Shown here: in pieces, positions 1 to 6,177 of the stretch
Layout of the letters: every line of letters begins with the position of its first letter
Numbering within the stretch: position 1 is the first letter of the stretch
NCBI GenBank assembly: GCA_900540885.1
Contig: UQHJ01000001.1
Coordinates: 1 to 64,000, forward strand
Source of the DNA: an uncultured Prevotella sp.
GTDB lineage: Bacteria; Bacteroidota; Bacteroidia; Bacteroidales; Bacteroidaceae
Length of the DNA stretch: 64,000 nucleotides
Direction: 5' to 3'
Program-made: the position numbers and the translations under genes
The notes under the pieces: model-generated
The model's input: only the letters and a program-made list of their open reading frames with translations
What the model was told of the DNA's origin: nothing
Database searches by the model: none

Positions 1-87
1 AGTATTGCCAGCTTGGGGCATCGAACCCCAAGTTGGCAATGCCGACGCGGGGACGCGTCGCCCCCAGGTGAGGACGCTAAATTGCAG
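1..87. repeat. Partial copy of a long palindromic intergenic element
   Basis: The first 60 bases form a hairpin (GCCAGCTTGGGG pairs with CCCCAAGTTGGC) followed by a GACGCGGGGACGCGTC block, and end in the tip motif ATTGCAG at 81-87. The same blocks occur in the intact palindrome at 33704-33976. The left half lies outside the window. No gene is seen here. Confidence 0.7.
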
Positions 88-120
88 ATTGTCAAAATGT
101 TATACATCCTCTAATGATTG

Positions 121-193
121 TCTGCGGCTCGGCCATGAAAATGAAAGTTTTCTGACTTTCATTTTGCATTGCGCTCGCCTTGCACTATCTTTG
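121..193 (+). repeat. Promoter-carrying hairpin repeat, glyS copy
   Basis: Single copy of a dispersed repeat. It has a left arm CTGCGGCTCGGC, a central palindrome (ATGAAAGTTTTCTGACTTTCAT), and a right arm CATTGCGCTCGCCTTGCAC that runs into TATCTTTG. Further copies lie at 16.7, 19.1, 34.1 and 59.2 kb, each ending just before a gene start. Confidence 0.85.
162..193 (+). promoter_or_regulatory. glyS promoter (-33 TTTTG, -7 TATCTTTG)
   Basis: TTTTG at 162-166 and TATCTTTG at 186-193 are separated by 19 bases and match the Bacteroidetes sigma-ABfr consensus (TTTG and TAnnTTTG). Both boxes lie inside the hairpin repeat, so the repeat supplies the promoter. Confidence 0.75.
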
Positions 194-220
194 CACTCAA
201 ATAATAACATACAAAGAAAA

Positions 221-1762
221 ATGGCACAAGAAGACGTTTTTAAGAAAATCGTTTCGCATTGTAAGGAATACGGTTTCGTTTTCCCCTCAAGTGATATTTA
301 TGATGGCCTGGGTGCTGTCTATGACTATGGTCAGAATGGTGTTGAACTGAAGAATAACATCAAGCAATACTGGTGGCAAAGCATGGTGTTGCTCCACGAA
401 AACATTGTGGGCATCGACTCTGCTATCTTTATGCACCCCACCGTATGGAAGGCCTCTGGCCACGTTGATGCTTTCAACGATCCATTGATTGACAACCGCG
501 ACTCAAAGAAGCGTTACCGCGCTGACGTGCTTATCGAAGACCAAATCGCTAAGTACGAAGAGAAGATTGAGAAGGAAGTAGCAAAGGCTCGCAAGCGCTT
601 TGGTGATAGCTTCGACGAAGAAAAATTCCGCGCTACCAACCCACGCGTAATTGAACACCAACAAAAGCGCGATGCTTTGCACGAACGCTATTCTGAGGCT
701 ATGAACAAGATGGACCTCAACGAATTGAAGCAAATCATCTTGGACGAAGGAATCGTTTGCCCTATCTCAGGCACACGCAATTGGACAGACGTTCGCCAGT
801 TCAACCTCATGTTTAAGACCGAAGTAGGTTCTACCGCTGAAGGCGCAAGCACAATCTACCTCCGTCCCGAAACGGCACAAGGCATCTTCGTTAACTACCT
901 CAACGTGCAAAAGACGGGCCGTATGAAGATACCGTTCGGTATCGCTCAGATTGGTAAAGCCTTCCGTAACGAGATCGTAGCTCGCCAGTTCATCTTCCGT
1001 ATGCGTGAGTTCGAACAAATGGAGATGCAGTTCTTCGTTAAGCCTGGCACCGAAATGGATTGGTTCAAGCAGTGGAAGAAGACACGTCTTGCATGGCACG
1101 AAGCCCTTGGCTTTGGCGACGAATGCTACCGCTTCCACGACCACGAGAAGTTAGCTCACTATGCCAATGCTGCTACCGACATCGAGTTTAAGATGCCATT
1201 CGGATTTAAAGAAGTTGAGGGTATTCACTCTCGTACCAACTTCGACCTCTCACAACACGCCAAGTTCTCAGGCCGTAAGATTGAATACTTCGATCCTGAA
1301 GAGAACCGCAGCTACACACCGTACGTGATCGAAACTTCTATCGGTGTTGACCGTATGTTCTTGAGCGTAATGTGCCACTCTTACACAGAAGAGAAACTTG
1401 AAAACGGCGAAACACGTACCGTGCTCAAGTTGCCCGCAGCCTTGGCTCCTGTTAAGTTGGCCGTAATGCCTTTGGTGAAGAAGGATGGCCTTCCCGAAAA
1501 GGCTCACGAGATCTTGAACGACCTCAAGTTCCACTTCAACTGCAAGTACGATGAGAAGGACTCTATCGGTAAGCGCTACCGCCGTATGGATGCTATCGGT
1601 ACTCCTTACTGTATCACTATCGACCACGACACGCTCAACGACAACTGCGTAACCCTCCGCGACCGCGACACTATGGAGCAAAAACGCGTGGCTATTGCCG
1701 ACCTCCGTGCCTTGATCGAAGATAAGGTGAGCATCACCTCATTGTTGAAGAAGATTCAATAA
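221..1762 (+). CDS. glyS: Glycine--tRNA ligase (single-chain type)
   Basis: This cytoplasmic class II synthetase of 513 residues charges tRNA-Gly. It is the alpha2, eukaryote/archaeal-like form used by Bacteroidetes, not the alpha2beta2 enzyme of Proteobacteria. Class II motif 2 is visible as AFRNEIVARQ near residue 246 and motif 3 as SIGVDRMF near residue 373; the last ~110 residues are the anticodon-binding domain. The frame stays open back to base 5, but those 72 codons run through the repeat and its promoter, and ATG 221 (MAQEDVFKK) is 27 bases after the -7 box, so it is taken as the start. The protein looks complete. An FKBP lipoprotein follows after a hairpin. Confidence 0.97.
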   Translation: MAQEDVFKKIVSHCKEYGFVFPSSDIYDGLGAVYDYGQNGVELKNNIKQYWWQSMVLLHENIVGIDSAIFMHPTVWKASGHVDAFNDPLIDNRDSKKRYRADVLIEDQIAKYEEKIEKEVAKARKRFGDSFDEEKFRATNPRVIEHQQKRDALHERYSEAMNKMDLNELKQIILDEGIVCPISGTRNWTDVRQFNLMFKTEVGSTAEGASTIYLRPETAQGIFVNYLNVQKTGRMKIPFGIAQIGKAFRNEIVARQFIFRMREFEQMEMQFFVKPGTEMDWFKQWKKTRLAWHEALGFGDECYRFHDHEKLAHYANAATDIEFKMPFGFKEVEGIHSRTNFDLSQHAKFSGRKIEYFDPEENRSYTPYVIETSIGVDRMFLSVMCHSYTEEKLENGETRTVLKLPAALAPVKLAVMPLVKKDGLPEKAHEILNDLKFHFNCKYDEKDSIGKRYRRMDAIGTPYCITIDHDTLNDNCVTLRDRDTMEQKRVAIADLRALIEDKVSITSLLKKIQ

Positions 1763-1798
1763 TCACCACGTCACTAAATTGAAGCAAGTTAACAAGTA

Positions 1799-1867
1799 AA
1801 CGGGTTGACAAGTTGACGAGTAAGTTACCTTAAAAAACGAACCTACCCGTCAACTCGTCAACCCGTT
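1799..1867. terminator. Hairpin between glyS and the FKBP gene
   Basis: AACGGGTTGACAAGTTGACG pairs with CGTCAACTCGTCAACCCGTT across an AT-rich loop, giving about 24 of 28 matched positions. It lies 36 bases after the glyS stop. Similar GTCAACTCGTCAAC strings occur near metY at 61.9 and 63.25 kb. Confidence 0.6.
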
Positions 1868-1900
1868 ACGTTATTCGTTAACCCAGCAACATAAAGGAAA

Positions 1901-2551
1901 ATGAAACAATTAACAACTCTCTTCGCCCTTCTTCTCCTACTCATTGTGACTCCGATGGTAGCCACTTCATGTACGGACAATACGGATGACGAAAAGCAAG
2001 ACCTTGAGTTCACCACCAACTGGAAGAAACGCAACGTCGCTTACTTTGACAGTGTGCTCACCTTAGCACGCCAAAAGGTGGCCGAGGCGCAAGCGCAATA
2101 TGGTGACGACTGGCAGTCACACTGCGAGTGGCGTGTCTTCCTTAGCTATGCCAAAGTTGCAGGTGGCCCTTCGACCGACACTATTTGTGTACGCGTCATC
2201 AATACAGGCACAGGCACAGAGTCACCTCTCTACACCGACTCTGTCAAGGTGAACTATATGGGGCACCTCATTCCCACTGAGAGCTACAAAGACGGCCGCG
2301 TGTTCGACCACAGTGGCATCTACGAAAACAACGACTACGTCTTCAACGACAACTATTCTACGCCCACAACGTTCAACGTATCTAACCTTGTCGAAGGCTT
2401 TACCACAGCACTCATGCACATGCACGTCAACGACCGCTGGATGGTATACATGTCGCAAGAGATGGCTTACAAGTCATCAGCCAGTGGTGTGATGCCAGCC
2501 TACTCTACGCTTTGCTTCGACATGCAGCTAAAGCAGATTATAAAGAAGTAA
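1901..2551 (+). CDS. FKBP-type peptidyl-prolyl isomerase, lipoprotein
   Basis: Predicted lipoprotein of 216 residues. The signal peptide has a Leu-rich core and ends in the lipobox VATSC, with Cys24 as the lipidation site. The C-terminal half reads as an FKBP fold: SVKVNYMGHL (about 110-119), the GRVFDHS segment, NLVEGFTTALMHM and the closing LCFDMQLKQI strand, so it probably catalyses proline isomerisation in protein folding at the outer membrane or periplasm. Several FKBP active-site positions are replaced (for example IP..AYG is weak here), so activity could be low. It follows glyS in the same direction, separated by a hairpin, so it may have its own promoter. Confidence 0.85.
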   Translation: MKQLTTLFALLLLLIVTPMVATSCTDNTDDEKQDLEFTTNWKKRNVAYFDSVLTLARQKVAEAQAQYGDDWQSHCEWRVFLSYAKVAGGPSTDTICVRVINTGTGTESPLYTDSVKVNYMGHLIPTESYKDGRVFDHSGIYENNDYVFNDNYSTPTTFNVSNLVEGFTTALMHMHVNDRWMVYMSQEMAYKSSASGVMPAYSTLCFDMQLKQIIKK

Positions 2552-2666
2552 GCAATAAACGTCAAAAATAAAATTGGGGCTGCATTTTAACTTACGAAAG
2601 AAGAATTGCTCTTCCGTGAGTTAAAATGCAGCCCCAATTTTATTTTTGACGTTTATTGCTTACTTT
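2546..2666. terminator. Very long near-perfect hairpin overlapping the FKBP stop
   Basis: The sequence from the FKBP stop codon (AAGTAAGCAATAAACG) to about 2600 is repeated as its reverse complement up to about 2666 (CGTTTATTGCTTACTT). The stem is over 50 bp around a short loop, far longer than an ordinary terminator, and contains TTTTATTTTTG next to the GGGGCTGC core. Confidence 0.85.
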
Positions 2667-2768
2667 ACAAACTTCAAGGCAACCGTTCTTCCTGCTTGAT
2701 TTAAACGTACTACGTAGGGTGCATTAGGCAAGGATGTAAATAAGTATGTTAAATTGTATGTTATGTAT

Positions 2769-2852
2769 GTTCTCGCGCTAAGCGACTATAAGTAGATGTT
2801 CAAAGCATGCTGCTGCCGCGGGTTACAAACCCGCCCCCCAATTAGGCAGATT
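2769..2852. repeat. Half copy of the palindromic element seen at 59.3 kb
   Basis: The run from CTAAGCGACTATAAG through TGCTGCTGCCGCGGGTTA to CCAATTAGGCAGA matches the right half of the palindrome at 59275-59444. The left half and the TGCAAT tip are missing. It lies in the gene-free stretch between 2552 and 3281. Confidence 0.8.
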
Positions 2853-2887
2853 CAAATACAGCTTCGGTTCAGGAATGCACACATTTC

Positions 2888-3262
2888 CTTACATATATTT
2901 TACCTTTTCCATTTTTATATTTCATGTTTCATTTTTGCTTTATAACTCATTGATTATCATTCTTTTCTGTGGGTGAAACATAAGACCCTAACGTTTCACT
3001 TTATATTTCAACCTTTCAGTCGTATCTCTTGCACCAAGGTTTGAAATCTCTTGCACCAAGGTTTGCTCTTTCTTGCACTATGTTTTGATTTTTCTTCCAC
3101 AGTGTTTTAGGTTTTTCTTTGATGTAAGTTTTTTAAGCAAGATGAAACATAAAAATGAAACATTGAAACATAAAATGAAACATAGAGTTTCAATGTTTCA
3201 TCTTTTATTACTATTGATAATCAATGCATTATAAACAAAAGCTGAAACATGAAACATGCAAT
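2888..3262. repeat. Long-armed element with four 22-bp tandem units (copy 1)
   Basis: Imperfect inverted arms rich in GAAACAT flank a core of four tandem units whose TT-anchored starts are at 3029, 3051, 3073 and 3095, an exact 22-bp period. Units 1 and 2 share TCTTGCACCAAGGTTTG; unit 4 read on the minus strand is AAAACACTGTGGAAG, nearly the unit of the second copy at 49231-49590. The arms share TTTCATGTTTCATTTTT and a TTGATTATCA block. With the preceding half-palindrome this fills the 730-base gap between the FKBP gene and the next gene. Confidence 0.85.
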
Positions 3263-3281
3263 AAGGTCTTTCTAATGTTTA

Positions 3282-3731
3282 TTATTCCATTACGGCTAGT
3301 CCCATCTTTAAGTCAATGGCTCGAATCCATTTATGGTGTATAGGAATGGTCATGATGATGATGATTGCGAAGCTAAGCAAGTAAGTGGAAAACCTTTTGT
3401 CATGTTGACAAAAAGCCGCTAACATGATGGCTGTTGCAGTAAGTACCAGCATGTACACGTCATAAATAGTATCCAAGAAGAAAAATAGGTGTAGGGGTAT
3501 TTGTGGTAACCATCTTCCTAAAAGGAGTGCGCAGCATAACAAAATGTAATTCGTTTTGCCGTCAACTTTGATTTTTGTTAAGCATATCCATGTAAGTAGA
3601 AAGTGGCAAAACACGTTGATGAAACCAGCTAAATATTCGTTTATTGACATTGGCCACCATTCAAAAATGCCGTAGGTTAAAAGTGATAATCCAAAAGCCA
3701 ACCAAAATGCTTTTTTCTTTGTAACTTCCAT
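3282..3731 (-). CDS. Small polytopic membrane protein, paralogue 3 of the fulvocin-like locus
   Basis: Protein of 149 residues with four or five predicted membrane segments (roughly 8-27, 33-52, 62-84, 86-108 and 114-131). It is clearly related to the products at 3812-4255 and 4751-5194: KKAFWLAFGLSLL, EWWPMSINEYL, the ICL..KVDGKTNY loop, GRWLPQIPLH and the closing KMGLAVME. It is the most divergent of the three. It has no lipoprotein gene of its own and sits downstream of paralogue 2 on the minus strand. No enzyme motif is visible. Position suggests immunity or transport for the lipoprotein at 5206-5904; this is inference. Confidence 0.75.
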   Translation of the reverse strand: MEVTKKKAFWLAFGLSLLTYGIFEWWPMSINEYLAGFINVFCHFLLTWICLTKIKVDGKTNYILLCCALLLGRWLPQIPLHLFFFLDTIYDVYMLVLTATAIMLAAFCQHDKRFSTYLLSFAIIIIMTIPIHHKWIRAIDLKMGLAVME

Positions 3732-3766
3732 CGTTATTGTTATTTTTTTTGTTTTAGGGAATTATG

Positions 3767-3802
3767 GTAGGTATGTTGCACTTAATGGTGCAGCATACCT
3801 AC
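3767..3802 (-). terminator. Hairpin after membrane-protein paralogue 2
   Basis: GTAGGTATG(TTGCAC TTAA TGGTGCAG)CATACCTAC is a palindrome just past the stop of the 3812-4255 gene on the minus strand. An identical hairpin follows the 4751-5194 gene at 4706-4741, so it was duplicated with the gene. Confidence 0.7.
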
Positions 3803-3811
3803 GATTAATAA

Positions 3812-4255
3812 TTAGTCGGTAATCCCCATTTTAATGCTTATTGCTTCAGACCATGTTTGACTTACAAGTGTTGTCATGAGTAGAAATACAATGAAGCACA
3901 AAATAAAAGTTGTAAGTTTCTTTTCTTTGTAACAAACAGCTGCTAATATTGTATTTACGATTGTTGTAATCAAGAAAAAAAGTGCATGAAGACTATCTGT
4001 AAATGCAAAGATGTGTATAGGTATTTGTAATATACTACGCCCTAAAAATACACCTGTGCAAACGAGCAAGTATTTGGTTTTGCCGTCAACTTTAAAGTGC
4101 TCTAAGCAAATAAAAGTCATAGCAAATGTACAAATAGCAGTAATGCAATTACTTAAGTAAAAGTTGATTGAGCTTACCCACCATTCAGAAGTCAAAAATA
4201 CGACTAATGAAATACTAAATGAGTACCAAAAGGCTCTTTTATTTGTGATATTCAT
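3812..4255 (-). CDS. Small polytopic membrane protein, paralogue 2
   Basis: Protein of 147 residues, same length as and very similar to paralogue 1 at 4751-5194: ITNKRAFWYSFSISL, the ICLEHFKVDGKTKYLLVC loop, IPIHIFAFTDSLHALFF, CYKEKKLTTFILCF and the end KMGITD. Four or five hydrophobic helices; no signal peptide and no catalytic motif. Directly upstream, where paralogue 1 has a fulvocin-like lipoprotein gene, there is only a relic (4270-4440), but that relic keeps the promoter (4532-4539), so this gene may still be transcribed. That pattern fits a retained immunity function after loss of the effector gene. Function is not known from the sequence. Confidence 0.8.
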   Translation of the reverse strand: MNITNKRAFWYSFSISLVVFLTSEWWVSSINFYLSNCITAICTFAMTFICLEHFKVDGKTKYLLVCTGVFLGRSILQIPIHIFAFTDSLHALFFLITTIVNTILAAVCYKEKKLTTFILCFIVFLLMTTLVSQTWSEAISIKMGITD

Positions 4256-4269
4256 AATTCAAATCTTTA

Positions 4270-4440
4270 GAATCTTCCTTCCATTTATGAAAGAAGAGTT
4301 CAAGTTTATTTAGTTGTTCGTCATTTAAAGCTTCGTCAGAAAAGAATTCTTTGTGACTAACAATAAGGCAAGTGTTTTCGCAATGTGGAGTTTCTCTTTA
4401 GCTGTCCATTGCATTTGGCTTATTTCGTTGAACTTATCAT
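4270..4440 (-). pseudogene. Relic of a second fulvocin-like lipoprotein gene
   Basis: This stretch matches the interior of the intact lipoprotein gene (about 5507-5670) at high identity, for example CTTTAGCTGTCCATTGCATT, but the signal peptide part and the whole cysteine-rich C-terminus are missing and small indels break the frame. Upstream it jumps straight to the sequence that precedes the intact gene (matching 5905-6003). Confidence 0.85.
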
Positions 4441-4531
4441 GATAAGAGTAAATGTTTAGGTTGTGCTTACTCTGTTATCGCTTTTCGGCATCCGCGTTGT
4501 TTCGTACACGTTCCGGAATTTTTGTACGCTG

Positions 4532-4539
4532 CAAAAGTA
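4532..4539 (-). promoter_or_regulatory. -7 box kept in the relic copy
   Basis: CAAAAGTA on the plus strand reads TACTTTTG on the minus strand. The surrounding sequence duplicates the promoter region of the intact lipoprotein gene (5996-6003), so transcription could still run through the relic into paralogue 2. Confidence 0.6.
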
Positions 4540-4705
4540 AATTATATGAATATAAACAAGGTATCAAATCAGCGATGTCCTATTGGCACAAAGTGTTGCA
4601 AAGCGAGCAACTAGTACAAAGCCAAAATGCAGCAAAACATTTATTGCATTAAGCATAAAAAAGAACGATGTACGAAACGGAATGAATTATGCTAAGTTGT
4701 ATCAT
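4540..4705 (+). pseudogene. Fragment of a duplicated TPR/HTH regulator gene
   Basis: About 165 bases match the regulator coding sequence at 6982-7146, with the shared run GCGATGTCCTATTGGCACAA. One base is missing where the intact gene reads ATTGCAATTAAG, which ends the frame. It abuts the promoter copy on one side and the duplicated hairpin on the other. The short frame at 4452-4652 is only this fragment. Confidence 0.85.
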
Positions 4706-4741
4706 GTAGGTATGTTGCACTTAATGGTGCAGCATACCTAC
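4706..4741 (-). terminator. Hairpin after membrane-protein paralogue 1
   Basis: Same GTAGGTATG...CATACCTAC palindrome as at 3767-3802, just past the stop of 4751-5194. It marks the edge of the duplicated block. Confidence 0.7.
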
Positions 4742-4750
4742 GATTAATAA

Positions 4751-5194
4751 TTAGTCGGTAATCCCCATTTTAACGTTCATTGCTTCAACCCATATTTGAT
4801 GCACATACGTAGTCATGAGAAGAAAAAATATGAAACATAAAATAAAGGTGGTAAGCTTCTTTTCTTTATAACAAATGGCTGCTAATATAGTATTAATAAT
4901 TGTTGTAAATACGAAGTATAAAGATTGTAAACTACCTGAAAAGTCTAAAATGTGGATAGGAATGGGTATAATGTTCTGTCCTAAAAGCACACCTAAACAG
5001 ACGAGCCAATACTTGGTTTTGCCATCAGCTTTAAAGTACTCTAAACAAATAAAGGTCATTGTAAATGTGCAAATAGCGATAATGCAATCAGTGAGATGGT
5101 AATCAATGCTATTTACCCAGCACTCTAAGGTTAAGAATGCTGCTAATGATATTCCAAATGAAAACCAAAATATTTTTTTATTAGTAAGTTGCAT
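4751..5194 (-). CDS. Small polytopic membrane protein, paralogue 1, partner of the fulvocin-like lipoprotein
   Basis: Protein of 147 residues starting MQLTNKKIFWFSFGISL. The start at 5194 is chosen over a further ATG at 5260 because it gives the same length and N-terminus as paralogue 2 and avoids overlap with the lipoprotein gene, whose stop is 11 bases upstream. There are four or five hydrophobic segments, a short loop (FKADGKTKYW) and a positively charged turn before the last helix (CYKEKKLTTF). The two genes form a tight minus-strand operon. A small membrane protein coupled to a bacteriocin-like gene suggests immunity or export; this is inference, and no named family is recognised. Confidence 0.8.
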   Translation of the reverse strand: MQLTNKKIFWFSFGISLAAFLTLECWVNSIDYHLTDCIIAICTFTMTFICLEYFKADGKTKYWLVCLGVLLGQNIIPIPIHILDFSGSLQSLYFVFTTIINTILAAICYKEKKLTTFILCFIFFLLMTTYVHQIWVEAMNVKMGITD

Positions 5195-5205
5195 AGTCGT
5201 ATAAT

Positions 5206-5904
5206 TTATAAGAAACGTGAACATCTTCCATTGCATTCTTGCCAGCAAACCCAACCGCATCCTTTATTCTTTGAAATACAATCTGCTTTATCGCATGGTC
5301 CATCAGTAATGCAAAAATCAGAGACATACCCTGTATTACAATTACAGTCTTGCTTTTTTAGATTGTTACCATATCCAAAGTTTGACTCTGGTCCCGTTAT
5401 GATTTGTGCGGCAATTTCGCCTTTTTTATTGATAAGGGTTCCACCATTGCCAGCTATTGCAAAACATAGTTCTTTACTCCAACCGAGTTGGTTGATAGCA
5501 TCTTCTTTCCATTTATGAAAGAAGAGTTCAAGTTCATTTAGTTGTTCGTCATTTAAAGCTTCGTCAGAGAAGAATTCTTTGTGACTAACAATAAAGGCAA
5601 GTGCTTTTGCAATGTGGAGTTTCTCTTTAGCTGTCCATTGCATTTGGCTTACTTCGTTGAACTTATCCTTCCAAAAGGCAAGTTTTTGATTGGGGGTGAA
5701 GGCACGATAAGCAGCGAGGCTATACTCTTGGTTAATCTTTTTCCAATCGCTTCGGTTCATGCTTCTCACCTTTGTAAGATTTTTTTTAACCCAAGTGTCT
5801 GCTTGAGGGTTGCAGCTATAAGTTTGTTCTTGATCGTCAGAACAAGCTGCAAAAGTGAATAGTGCTATTATAAAAGCACTAATCAGTAACATTTTAGCTT
5901 TCAT
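5206..5904 (-). CDS. Fulvocin C-related cysteine-rich lipoprotein
   Basis: Protein of 232 residues. The N-terminus is a lipoprotein signal ending in FAAC (Cys21). Residues 30-170 are mostly helical and charged with no recognised domain. The last ~45 residues hold nine cysteines in the order CNC, DFC, GPC, ADC, GCGW, CWQEC, GRC, which resembles the mature 45-residue Myxococcus bacteriocin fulvocin C (NCSC...GCG.W..C.CNG, from memory). It therefore may be a surface or released antibacterial protein, but a lipobox is unusual for a bacteriocin. The downstream gene encodes a small membrane protein, and a TPR/HTH regulator is transcribed divergently. A truncated second copy lies at 4270-4440. Confidence 0.8.
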   Translation of the reverse strand: MKAKMLLISAFIIALFTFAACSDDQEQTYSCNPQADTWVKKNLTKVRSMNRSDWKKINQEYSLAAYRAFTPNQKLAFWKDKFNEVSQMQWTAKEKLHIAKALAFIVSHKEFFSDEALNDEQLNELELFFHKWKEDAINQLGWSKELCFAIAGNGGTLINKKGEIAAQIITGPESNFGYGNNLKKQDCNCNTGYVSDFCITDGPCDKADCISKNKGCGWVCWQECNGRCSRFL

Positions 5905-5995
5905 AATAAAAGTAAATGTTTAGGTTGTGCTTACTCTGTTATCGCTTTTCGGCATCCGCGTTGTTTCGTACACGTTCCGGAATTTTTGTACGCTG

Positions 5996-6003
5996 CAAAA
6001 GTA
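5996..6003 (-). promoter_or_regulatory. -7 box for the fulvocin-like operon
   Basis: CAAAAGTA on the plus strand, TACTTTTG on the minus strand, about 90 bases before the lipoprotein start. The leader holds the palindrome-like GTTTCGTACACGTTCCGGAA stretch, conserved in the relic copy. Confidence 0.65.
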
Positions 6004-6144
6004 AACATTGAGCTTTTAAAGCAATAAACTTTTGTAAACTCAACGTGTTTTTTATTTCATAAAAAGTTTATCAAAGTTTATAAATAGAAAATAACTAATT
6101 GAAAATCATTCAATTGAGAAAAACAATGTTTGATAAAAAAATAT

Positions 6145-6152
6145 TACATTTG
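6145..6152 (+). promoter_or_regulatory. -7 box for the divergent TPR/HTH regulator
   Basis: TACATTTG lies 25 bases before ATG 6178. With the box at 5996-6003 it makes a divergent promoter region of about 140 bases, AT-rich, a likely site for regulator binding. Confidence 0.6.
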
Positions 6153-6177
6153 CGATGTAAAATCTAACATCTTTCAC

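Noticed and set aside
5..220. Longer glyS starting near base 5
   Set aside because: The extension reads through a repeat and the promoter, and has no similarity to GlyS N-termini.
2552..3281. Insertion sequence between the FKBP gene and the membrane-protein gene
   Set aside because: There is no transposase frame; the stretch is explained by a half-palindrome and the 22-bp element.
5195..5260. Start of membrane-protein paralogue 1 at 5260
   Set aside because: It would overlap the cysteine-rich end of the lipoprotein gene by 55 bases and break the length match with paralogue 2.
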